A stretch of 64,000 bases of DNA from Bacteroidia bacterium. Its GTDB lineage: Bacteria; Bacteroidota; Bacteroidia; Flavobacteriales; Flavobacteriaceae. The notes beneath the pieces are model-generated. The model was not told the origin of the DNA, made no database searches, and was given only the letters and a program-made list of their open reading frames with translations. A program made the position numbers and the translations under genes. Position 1 is the stretch's first letter; the number at the start of each line of letters is the position of its first letter. Positions 35,594 through 43,760 of the stretch are shown here, one piece after another. The stretch covers positions 41,114-105,113 of the forward strand of contig JAUICK010000012.1 of assembly GCA_030427865.1 (NCBI GenBank), read 5' to 3'.

Positions 35594-37252
35594 ATGAAAA
35601 AATTAAAAAATTTATATATAGTATTGTTTTCAGTAGCGATAACCTTTTTAGGTTGTCAAGAAAATGATTATAAGTTTGGAGACATTGTAACTCCAACAAA
35701 CATCAATATCACAGCAGAAATAGTTGGTGCAGATGCCAATAATCCTTTCGGAGATGGTAGTGGTTCTGTAAACTTTACAGCTACTGCAGAAAATGCATCT
35801 TCTTTTGTATATTTCTTTGATGGAATCGCAGAAAAATCACCTTCAGGAGAACTTTCTAAAAGATTCTCTAAAGTAGGAGTTAATACATATACAGTTGTTG
35901 TAAAAGCTAATGGAACAGGAGGTTCTTCTTCTACAAAAACAATTGATGTAGAAGTTTTTAGCTCTTTCTCTGATGTAGAAGCAGAAAACTTATTAAGTGG
36001 AGCTAATGTTGGCGATAGTAAAAAATGGTACTGGCAAGCAGATAAAGATGTTCACGTTGGCTTAGGCCCTGTAACAGATGATTATGGTAATGGTGAATTT
36101 GCCTATGAAGCTTGGTGGAATGGAATTAAAGCTTGGGATAAAGAGAAATCTTGTATGTACGATAATGAGTTTGTATTTACAAGAACAGCAAACGGAATAA
36201 CGTTTGAGCAAACTGTTGGTCCTGCTTTTGTGCCTGGAACTTATGCAGGAGATTTAGGTGTTGGTGGAGATCAATGTCATGATGATACTGTTGCAACTAA
36301 AATGTTTGGTGTAAAAAATGTTTCTTTTGGACCCTCTACTTCTAAAGCAGCTTTACTTGGAACTTATAATAATAAAGACTATAGAAGAACTACATTCGAA
36401 ATTTCTGATGGAGGTTTTATGGGATGGTTAGTTGGTTCTGGAACTTACGATATTATATCTATAACAAAAGACGAATTAATAGTAAGAGTTATACAAAAAG
36501 GAGATGGTTTTGCGTGGTATCATAAATTTACTTCAACAAAACCAACTAAAAACCCAACTTCAAATTACACTTATACAAACTTAGTTTGGGAAGACGATTT
36601 TAATACTGATGGAGCGCCAGATGCAACCAAATGGACATATGACCTTGGTGCTGGAGGTTGGGGTAATGGAGAATTACAAGAATATACCAATAATGCAGAA
36701 AATGTAAAAGTAGAAGGTGGTTCTTTAAAAATTACCGCTAAAGCTAATGGAGCAGGATATACATCTGCAAGATTAAAATCTGAAGGATTATATGAGTTTA
36801 CTTACGGAAGAGTAGAAGTAAGAGCTAAATTACCAGCAGCAAAAGGAACATGGCCTGCAATATGGATGTTAGGTGCTAATTTTAGTTCAGTAGGATGGCC
36901 AGATTCTGGAGAAATAGATATTATGGAGCAAAAAGGAGATGATAAAAATACAGTATTTAGTACAATTCATTATCCTGGTAATTCTGCAGGTGGTGGACCA
37001 TCTCAATCAACATCATTACCAACATCTACTACAGAATTTCATAATTACACTGTAGAATGGACAGATACTAAAATTGAATTTTATATAGATGATGTTTCTT
37101 ATCATAAACTTGATAACGATGCAACAAAACCATTTAATGCAGATTTCTTTCTAATTCTTAACGTTGCTATGGGAGGAACTTTAGGAGGAACAGTAGACCC
37201 TGCGTTTACAGAAGATCTAATGGAGATAGATTATGTAAAGGTATTTCAGTAG
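35594..37252 (+). CDS. GH16 laminarinase lipoprotein with N-terminal binding modules
   Basis: 552 residues with lipobox ITFLGC (Cys21). N-terminal PKD-like domain (about 30-125), then a module (about 130-310) related to the duplicated domain of the preceding protein (KKWYWQADKDVHVGLGP, CMYDNEFVF). The GH16 domain (about 325-552) has the catalytic signature E440-I-D442-I-M-E445 in SGEIDIMEQKG, with WPAIWMLG before it. The insert-free EIDIME form with Met is the laminarinase-type endo-beta-1,3-glucanase signature. It would cut laminarin at the surface before SusCD uptake. It ends the first operon; a hairpin terminator follows at 37283. Confidence 0.92.
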   Translation: MKKLKNLYIVLFSVAITFLGCQENDYKFGDIVTPTNINITAEIVGADANNPFGDGSGSVNFTATAENASSFVYFFDGIAEKSPSGELSKRFSKVGVNTYTVVVKANGTGGSSSTKTIDVEVFSSFSDVEAENLLSGANVGDSKKWYWQADKDVHVGLGPVTDDYGNGEFAYEAWWNGIKAWDKEKSCMYDNEFVFTRTANGITFEQTVGPAFVPGTYAGDLGVGGDQCHDDTVATKMFGVKNVSFGPSTSKAALLGTYNNKDYRRTTFEISDGGFMGWLVGSGTYDIISITKDELIVRVIQKGDGFAWYHKFTSTKPTKNPTSNYTYTNLVWEDDFNTDGAPDATKWTYDLGAGGWGNGELQEYTNNAENVKVEGGSLKITAKANGAGYTSARLKSEGLYEFTYGRVEVRAKLPAAKGTWPAIWMLGANFSSVGWPDSGEIDIMEQKGDDKNTVFSTIHYPGNSAGGGPSQSTSLPTSTTEFHNYTVEWTDTKIEFYIDDVSYHKLDNDATKPFNADFFLILNVAMGGTLGGTVDPAFTEDLMEIDYVKVFQ

Positions 37253-37282
37253 TTTATAAAAATAATTTTTAAATTCCAGCAC

Positions 37283-37317
37283 AAAAAAGGCTGTATTCTT
37301 TTGAAGCAGCCTTTTTT
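37283..37317 (+). terminator. Rho-independent terminator after the first laminarin operon
   Basis: AAAAAAGGCTG at 37283-37293 pairs perfectly with CAGCCTTTTTT at 37307-37317 around a 13-base loop, ending in T residues. Confidence 0.9.
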
Positions 37318-37402
37318 AATTAAAAAAATACTGTATTGGTAAATTAAAGAGCTTAACAAAAATATTCTACTTGTTTTTTTACCACATCAATAAATTTAGA
37401 AC

Positions 37403-37420
37403 CCATACATTACCACAACA
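37403..37420. promoter_or_regulatory. CTATACA-like direct repeat before the GH-barrel gene
   Basis: CCATACA at 37403-37409, TTAC, then CACAACA at 37414-37420. It keeps the 11-bp period, and its TTAC spacer is identical to the copy at 54500-54517. It lies 92 bp before the TA of the promoter-like motif, nearly the same distance as before susC (93 bp). Confidence 0.5.
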
Positions 37421-37503
37421 TAACAAAAAAATGTTTAGATAAACATGTTAAAATATCAACAAAAAATATCGATTTTACTAATTAAAACGATGTTTTTTTA
37501 TGA

Positions 37504-37523
37504 TGTATGTTTTTTGTTGAGGT
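37504..37523 (+). promoter_or_regulatory. Conserved 20-bp promoter-like motif before the GH-barrel gene
   Basis: TGTATGTTTTTTGTTGAGGT, identical over 20 bases to 54634-54653 and one base different from 28888-28907. Confidence 0.65.
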
Positions 37524-37663
37524 GTTTTTTAACAAATTAGCAAATTATTGTCCTTAAATTTAACATTGTCAAATAATTCAATAAGTATGTTTTAATTTTT
37601 TTAAAATTAAATAAACAAAAAGAAAGAAATTAAAACCATACTATAAACTAAATTTTATCAATT

Positions 37664-40600
37664 ATGAAAAACATTTTACTAAGATTAGTACTTGTTTTAT
37701 TAACTACAAGTTTTTTTGCTCAGACAAACAAAGTTTCTGTTACCAATGATGCAAAAGGATTTAAATTAGTAGTTAATGGAAAAGATTTTATTGTAAATGG
37801 TATCAATTGGGATTATGTTCCTATTGGTTATGATGTACTTAATGCTAAATTCTGGGAAAAACCAGACGAAATTATAAAAGCAGCATTAGATCAAGAAATG
37901 CCTCTTTGGCAAAATATGGGAGTTAACGCAATTAGAACCTACATTGGTATGCCTCCAAAGTGGATTACTTATATCTATGAAAATTTTGGAATTTACACAA
38001 TGATAAATCATCAATTTGGGGCTTATGGTTTAACCTTAGATGGCGTATGGTATCCAAAAACAAAATATGCAGACGAAAAAGTAAGAAAACATCTTATAGA
38101 AGAGTCTGTAAAAATGGCTAAAATTTATAAAGACACACCTGGTTTTTTGTTATTTATGTTAGGTAACGAAAACAATTATCACTTAACTTGGGAAGGAGCT
38201 GAGACAGATGAAGGGATTGTTATAAATGATCAAGATAAAGCCAAAAGAGCAGAGGCAAGAGCAATGTATAAGCTATTTAACGATGCAACTTTAGCGATTA
38301 AAAAAATTGATAAATCACATCCAGTAGGTCTTTGTAATGGAGATTTATTATACTTAGATATTGTAGCGTCAGAATGTAAAGACATCGATATTTACGGTAC
38401 CAATATGTACAGAGGAGCTTCTTTTTATGATGCGTTTGATAGAGTAAAAAAAGAATTTAACAAACCAGTTCTTTTCACAGAATTCGGGTCAGATGCTTAT
38501 AACGCAAGAGATAATAAAGAAGATCAATTAATGCAGGCCTATTACATGGTAAATAATTGGAAAGAAATTTACGCCAATGCATATGGTCTTGGTAAAGCTC
38601 AAAACTCAATAGGAGGTTTTACTTTTCAATCTAGTGATGGGTGGTTTAAGGCAGGTTTTGATGAAAGAAAAAATGCTGATGTGCATGATACTGAAGCCTC
38701 TTGGCCAAGTAATGGGTATAGCAGAGATCAAGCAAAAGAAGGAGATAAGAATATGAACGAAGAATGGTTTGGAATTGCAGCAAAAGGACCAACAGATATT
38801 AGAGGTTTGTATACTTTATATCCAAGAGCATCTTATTATGCTTTAAAAGAAGCACATCAATTAAATGTCTTCGAAAGTACTTCTACATCAGTAGAGAATC
38901 ACTTTAAGAAAATAAACTTAATGGATGCCATACTAAGAGCAAGAGGAGATAAAGCTTCAATGGGGAGTACAGAAAAAATAAGAATAAGTAATCTAAGAGC
39001 AGAATTTACAACCTTTAACACAGGTGGGTCTCTAATTACAACCCCAGATGTTGCAGATGGTACAGGTCAAACTTTTCCAGACAGATTAGGTTTTGATCAC
39101 ATGCAATCCTATTATATTGGAGTTCAAGGAAAACCTTCAAATAATATGAAAGCAGAAGTTAATTTCAACATTTTAGGAAATGTAGCAGGTAATCCTATTG
39201 ATGATATTTTCTACGAAAATGTAGGGAGACCAATACAAGTTAACTCGCCAAATGGTATTGTTACTTTAACTGATAATAATAGATTACGAGTTTATAATGC
39301 TTCTTTCGAGTGGAATGCTAAAGATTTTGATATGAGAGGTTTCTACAGAACAGGGCATTATCACTGGGGGTATGAAGGTGATTTCTTTGGATTATATCCA
39401 GAAGCAAATTACGGACCTAACTTAGATATTTACAATGGTGAAATCTTAGGAATGGAAGTAGATGGCAAAGGAGCTTTAAAAGGTTTAAAAGCAGCTTTCG
39501 GTCCACAACTTTGGTGGGGAGCAAATCCAGCAGTGTTATTAAAATATAATAGAAAAATTGGAGGTTTAGATTTCTCAGCAGTGTATCATAAAGATTTAGT
39601 TTCTGGAAATGGTATTGATGAAAACGGAAATCGTGTTTTAGACCCTGTTCAAACTAGAACAGGTGTAATCCCTTTTTTGCCAACAGAAAGAGCAACTGTT
39701 GCTTTCGAAAAAAAAGGAACTCATTTTGGCTGGACTTTAGGTGCAATTTGGGGAGGTAGACCTTTAAATGGTAGAGTGTATCAAGATATTAATGCTAACG
39801 GACAAGTTGTTAATGATAGAATTCAATCTAAAGATAATTGGGGAGGTAAAGCAAAAGTTACTTATTCTAACGGAGGATTTAATTGGTATGCACAAGGTTC
39901 TATAAAAGGTTTAGTTGCAAATGGAGGAGCAGACCCAACATTAACATTTACTGGCTGGAGATTAAAAGATTCTGGTAGTGGAAACATGAGCAATTTATTA
40001 ACAGGTATTGCTTATAATTTCGGAGGTAAATTTCAAATAGCACCTAACTTCTTATACCAACAACCATTAGTAGATCCAATGCCAAATGGAGGTTCGGCTC
40101 CAGGACGATTAAGAAACTTTATAGATGATCCTTTTGTTGTAAGAGGAGGAAATAGAGAAATGACAGCTGGAGAAATCTTATTTACTTTCGATCCAACACC
40201 AGCAACCTACATGTATCAATGGGATAATGATAAAGCAGAAGATGCAAAGTTTGCATTCAATTTAGGTTTTGTTTATCGTAGTTTACCAACAACACAAGAT
40301 GCTGCTATCGGATTTTTAGCTAATCGTGCTTCATTTGCCTTTGCTAAATCAGCACCAGCACAAGATTTATGGGAAGTACATTCTAGAATGGTTTCAAAAG
40401 TGCATACAGATTTAGGCTTAGTCGCAAACTTCTATTATGGTACTGCACAAGCAAATGGAGATAGCGAAAGAACTATATACAGAGGTGGTGGAGATCTTAG
40501 AATGATATTCAATAAAATGAAAGTAACTGCAATGGCTAAATTTAACGATTGGGGACCATTCGATTATCATAGAGATTTTAACTTAACCTTTCCTACACAA

Positions 40601-40831
40601 TTAATGTTAGATATATCAACATCATTAGGCAAACCAGATTGGTTTATTTTACCCGATACTAAAGTTGGTTTAAGAGGAACATGGCGTTCGTTAAACGAAT
40701 TTTCTCCAAGATATTCACCAAATGCTACTTCAAATGCATTTGCGACACAGCCAACATTAAGTCCAGTAGGTTTTCCTAACGGATCAGAATGGGAAATTAG
40801 AACATATATTCATATCAATATTGGAAAATAA
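37664..40831 (+). CDS. Fusion of a clan GH-A glycosidase-like domain to an outer-membrane beta-barrel
   Basis: 1055 residues. Signal peptide (1-20, ends TSFFAQ). Residues about 22-410 resemble a clan GH-A (GH2/GH5/GH72-like) barrel: FIVNGINWDYVP, MGVNAIRTYIG, acid candidate Glu169 in MLGNENNYHLT and nucleophile candidate Glu273 in PVLFTEFGSDA. From about 425 the protein changes to long alternating polar/aromatic beta-strands with tight turns (GGFNWYAQGSIKG, KFAFNLGFVYRS, GLVANFYYGTAQ) up to the end EWEIRTYIHINIGK, as in porin-like barrels. It should sit in the outer membrane with the enzyme attached. Family of the enzyme and the side it faces are unknown. It starts the second laminarin operon. 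Confidence 0.75.
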   Translation: MKNILLRLVLVLLTTSFFAQTNKVSVTNDAKGFKLVVNGKDFIVNGINWDYVPIGYDVLNAKFWEKPDEIIKAALDQEMPLWQNMGVNAIRTYIGMPPKWITYIYENFGIYTMINHQFGAYGLTLDGVWYPKTKYADEKVRKHLIEESVKMAKIYKDTPGFLLFMLGNENNYHLTWEGAETDEGIVINDQDKAKRAEARAMYKLFNDATLAIKKIDKSHPVGLCNGDLLYLDIVASECKDIDIYGTNMYRGASFYDAFDRVKKEFNKPVLFTEFGSDAYNARDNKEDQLMQAYYMVNNWKEIYANAYGLGKAQNSIGGFTFQSSDGWFKAGFDERKNADVHDTEASWPSNGYSRDQAKEGDKNMNEEWFGIAAKGPTDIRGLYTLYPRASYYALKEAHQLNVFESTSTSVENHFKKINLMDAILRARGDKASMGSTEKIRISNLRAEFTTFNTGGSLITTPDVADGTGQTFPDRLGFDHMQSYYIGVQGKPSNNMKAEVNFNILGNVAGNPIDDIFYENVGRPIQVNSPNGIVTLTDNNRLRVYNASFEWNAKDFDMRGFYRTGHYHWGYEGDFFGLYPEANYGPNLDIYNGEILGMEVDGKGALKGLKAAFGPQLWWGANPAVLLKYNRKIGGLDFSAVYHKDLVSGNGIDENGNRVLDPVQTRTGVIPFLPTERATVAFEKKGTHFGWTLGAIWGGRPLNGRVYQDINANGQVVNDRIQSKDNWGGKAKVTYSNGGFNWYAQGSIKGLVANGGADPTLTFTGWRLKDSGSGNMSNLLTGIAYNFGGKFQIAPNFLYQQPLVDPMPNGGSAPGRLRNFIDDPFVVRGGNREMTAGEILFTFDPTPATYMYQWDNDKAEDAKFAFNLGFVYRSLPTTQDAAIGFLANRASFAFAKSAPAQDLWEVHSRMVSKVHTDLGLVANFYYGTAQANGDSERTIYRGGGDLRMIFNKMKVTAMAKFNDWGPFDYHRDFNLTFPTQLMLDISTSLGKPDWFILPDTKVGLRGTWRSLNEFSPRYSPNATSNAFATQPTLSPVGFPNGSEWEIRTYIHINIGK

Positions 40832-40841
40832 ACGAAAAGAC

Positions 40842-42728
40842 ATGAAAACAATAAAAAATATACATACAAAAATCACATTCTTTTTAGGATTGATTTTAGT
40901 GATCTTATCAGGTTGTGACAGAGAAATTACAGACCCAAATAATTTAGCTACATTCTCTACAACTGCAGATGTATTTATAGATTCACCAATAGGTTTAGGA
41001 AGCAATTTTTATTTTCCTTACGGTGGTTCTAAACCTACAGCTTGGTCTGTAGACGAAAAAGAAAGCTATGAAGGTACAGCTTCTATGAGATTTGATGTTC
41101 CTAATGGCAATGACCCTGAAGGGAATTATGCAGGAGCTATCTTTAGAATAGACGGAGCAGGTAGAGATTTATCTAATTATGATGCGTTAACATTTTGGGC
41201 GAAAGCTTCTCAAGGAGTTACTATTGGAGAGTTAGGTTTTGGAGAAGATTTTGAAGAAAATAAATATGTTGCTACACTTCAAAATACAAGCTTAAGTACT
41301 GCATGGCAAAAAATTATAATTCCAATTCCAGATGCTTCAAAATTAACTCAAGAAAGAGGCGTTTTTAGATATTCTGCAGGTACACAAGGAACAAATGGTG
41401 CTGGTTACACATTTTGGATTGATGAAATGAAATTCGAAAAATTAGGTACCATAGCTCAACCAAGACCACAAATATTAAATGGTGTAGAAAAATCTGAGCA
41501 AACTTTTATAGGAGGTGTTATTACGCTCGATGGTTTAAATCAAATTTTTAATTTAGGAAACGGAACAGAACAAACAGTTGCTGCTGCTCCTGCGTATTTC
41601 GATTTTACATCATCAAATCCTTCAGTTGCAACTGTAGATGAAAAAGGTAAAATTACTGTATCAGGTACAGGTAATGCAGAAATTACTGCAAAATTAAATG
41701 GTATAGACGCTAAAGGAAAATATTCGTTAGAATCTTTAGGTGCTTTTACTCCTGCACCAATTCCAACTCAAGATGCAGCAAATGTAATTTCTGTGTTTAG
41801 TGATGCTTATACAAATATAGCAGTAGATCACTATAATGGGTATTGGGGAGGTTCAACTACTCAAGGCCAAAATGATATCAATATTAATGGTAATCAGATT
41901 ATTAATTACAAATCGCTTAATTATGTAGGTATAGAATTTCATATTAATGTACCAACGGTTAATGCATCTTCAATGACTAACTTTCATATAGATATTCAAG
42001 TTCAAGAAGATATAAATCCTGGAGATTTTATCAGAATTTCATTGCAAGATATTGGAGCAGATGATACTTTTGGGGGCGGAGATGATTCTGCCGGAAGTAT
42101 AACCATTCCTAATACTAATTTAACAAAAGGGAGTTGGGTAAGCTTTGATTTTAAATTATCAGATTTTACAGGGCTTAACAATAAATCAAACTTAGGGCAA
42201 ATCGTATTAGTATCTGATGCTACAATTACAGATGTTCTAATAGATAATATGTATTTCTATGAAGTACCAACAGCACCAACGGTTGCTGCGCCAACACCAA
42301 CGTTGCCTGCTTCAGATGTAATTTCTATTTTTAGTGATGCTTATACAGATGTAGCAGGTTCAGATTTTAACCCTAACTGGGGGCAATCTACAGTTGTAAC
42401 TCAAGAGTTAATTGCAGGTAACAATACCTTAAAATATACGGGTTTAGATTATCAAGGATTACAAATTGGTTCTGCTCAAGATGTAACAGGAATGACACAT
42501 CTTCATATAGATTATTTTACTACAAATTCAACTGCCTTAAACGCATATTTAATTAGCTCTGGCCCAGTAGAAAAAGCAAAAGCTTTAGCTGTTCCTACAA
42601 ATTCAGGTTGGGTAAGTATAGAAATTCCGTTAGCAGATTTTTCTCCAGTAAATTTAGCAGATATAATTCAAATGAAGTTTGATGGTAATGGTACTATATT
42701 CTTAGATAACATATATTTTCATAAATAG
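40842..42728 (+). CDS. Glycan-binding lipoprotein with Big2-like and two VIS-type modules
   Basis: 628 residues from the ATG at 40842; the longer form from 40821 overlaps the previous gene and adds seven charged residues ahead of a good lipoprotein leader (lipobox VILSGC, Cys25). An N-terminal carbohydrate-binding-like domain (about 45-200, SMRFDVPNGND ... FWIDEMKFEKLG), a Big2-like repeat (about 225-300, SSNPSVATVDEKGKITVSG) and two VIS-type modules (about 315-475, NVISVFSDAYTNIAV; about 490-628, DVISIFSDAYTDVAG). No catalytic residues seen. It lies between the GH-barrel gene and a GH16, so laminarin binding at the surface is inferred. Confidence 0.8.
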   Translation: MKTIKNIHTKITFFLGLILVILSGCDREITDPNNLATFSTTADVFIDSPIGLGSNFYFPYGGSKPTAWSVDEKESYEGTASMRFDVPNGNDPEGNYAGAIFRIDGAGRDLSNYDALTFWAKASQGVTIGELGFGEDFEENKYVATLQNTSLSTAWQKIIIPIPDASKLTQERGVFRYSAGTQGTNGAGYTFWIDEMKFEKLGTIAQPRPQILNGVEKSEQTFIGGVITLDGLNQIFNLGNGTEQTVAAAPAYFDFTSSNPSVATVDEKGKITVSGTGNAEITAKLNGIDAKGKYSLESLGAFTPAPIPTQDAANVISVFSDAYTNIAVDHYNGYWGGSTTQGQNDININGNQIINYKSLNYVGIEFHINVPTVNASSMTNFHIDIQVQEDINPGDFIRISLQDIGADDTFGGGDDSAGSITIPNTNLTKGSWVSFDFKLSDFTGLNNKSNLGQIVLVSDATITDVLIDNMYFYEVPTAPTVAAPTPTLPASDVISIFSDAYTDVAGSDFNPNWGQSTVVTQELIAGNNTLKYTGLDYQGLQIGSAQDVTGMTHLHIDYFTTNSTALNAYLISSGPVEKAKALAVPTNSGWVSIEIPLADFSPVNLADIIQMKFDGNGTIFLDNIYFHK

Positions 42729-42762
42729 AAGATAGATTTTTAATACTTAAAAAAACAGAAAA

Positions 42763-43608
42763 ATGAATTTTATAAATAAATATAAATCACATTTGCGTTT
42801 ATCGGTATTCGCACTTGCAATAGTACTTTTTTCAAACTGCGAAAACAGCGAAACACAAACAGTTACAACTATGACTAATTTAGTCTGGGCTGATGAATTT
42901 AGTGCAGATGGAGCCCCAGACGCAACAAAATGGATGTACGATTTAGGTGATGGTTCTGACCAAGGAATACCAGGTTGGGGAAATAACGAGTTGCAATACT
43001 ATACAGATAGATCAGAAAATATAGAAGTAAAAAACGGGATGTTGCATATTACTGCAAACAGAGAAACTTTTATGGGCGCAAACTATACTTCAGCAAAAAT
43101 CTTAACAAAAGGGTTATATGAAACTAAATATGGAAGATTCGAAGCCCGTATAAAGTTACCTTGGGGTAAAGGTTTGTGGCCAGCATTTTGGATGTTAGGT
43201 GATGATGCTAACGGCACAGTATCTTGGCCAAATATTGGTGAAATTGATATTATGGAATACAGAGGGCAACAACCTACAATTACGCATGGTAGTGTTCATG
43301 GTCCAGGTTATTCTGGAGCAACACCAATAACCAAAAGTTACGAATTAACAAATGATAGGTTTGACACAGGATTTCACATTTTTGGAATCGAATGGGGACC
43401 AAACTACATAAACTATTATGTAGATGATGTTTTATATAACCAAATTACTCCAGCAGATTTGCCAGAAGGAACAAAATGGGTATTTAATAGTAACCAATTT
43501 TACATTATTTTAAACCTTGCAGTTGGTGGAAATTTCTTAGAAAATCCAGATGCAAATACTGTTTTTCCACAAACTATGATTGTAGATTATGTAAGAGTAT
43601 ACAAATAA
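42763..43608 (+). CDS. GH16 laminarinase lipoprotein
   Basis: 281 residues with lipobox VLFSNC (Cys26), directly followed by the GH16 domain. Catalytic signature E160-I-D162-I-M-E165 in GEIDIMEYRG; WPAFWMLGDD and HIFGIEWGPNYINYYVDD are typical core strands. It is a minimal single-domain endo-beta-1,3-glucanase, in contrast to the multidomain GH16 at 35594-37252, so the two may act on different chain lengths or in different places. It ends the second operon, with a terminator right after. Confidence 0.93.
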   Translation: MNFINKYKSHLRLSVFALAIVLFSNCENSETQTVTTMTNLVWADEFSADGAPDATKWMYDLGDGSDQGIPGWGNNELQYYTDRSENIEVKNGMLHITANRETFMGANYTSAKILTKGLYETKYGRFEARIKLPWGKGLWPAFWMLGDDANGTVSWPNIGEIDIMEYRGQQPTITHGSVHGPGYSGATPITKSYELTNDRFDTGFHIFGIEWGPNYINYYVDDVLYNQITPADLPEGTKWVFNSNQFYIILNLAVGGNFLENPDANTVFPQTMIVDYVRVYK

Positions 43609-43615
43609 TATTTTT

Positions 43616-43646
43616 CGAGTTGGTGGCTTACAACGTTGCCAACTCG
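43616..43646 (+). terminator. Rho-independent terminator after the second laminarin operon
   Basis: CGAGTTGG (43616-43623) pairs with CCAACTCG (43639-43646), followed by TTTTT. It sits 7 bases after the GH16 stop codon. Confidence 0.85.
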
Positions 43647-43717
43647 TTTTTAATAATTTTTTAATGAAGTTAATATTTTACTTCAAAACAAAACGAACCA
43701 AATTTAAAATTAAAACA

Positions 43718-43745
43718 TTGTTTTTCATATCTGTAGATATGTTTT
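43718..43745 (+). promoter_or_regulatory. Flavobacterial-type promoter before the GH149 operon
   Basis: TTG at 43718-43720, a 17-base spacer and TATGTTTT at 43738-43745, close to the Bacteroidota consensus TTG-N17-19-TAnnTTTG. The CTATACA repeat of the other laminarin units is absent here, so this operon may be controlled differently. Confidence 0.55.
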
Positions 43746-43760
43746 AAGTCTAATTTTATA

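Larger units (their letters stand above)
37318..37663. other. Intergenic region before the GH-barrel gene
   Basis: No open reading frame of note. It contains the regulatory repeat at 37403-37420 and the promoter-like motif at 37504-37523, then a 140-base AT-rich leader without evident hairpins. Near 37431 the sequence ATGTTTAGATAAACAT forms a short perfect palindrome of unknown role. Confidence 0.7.
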
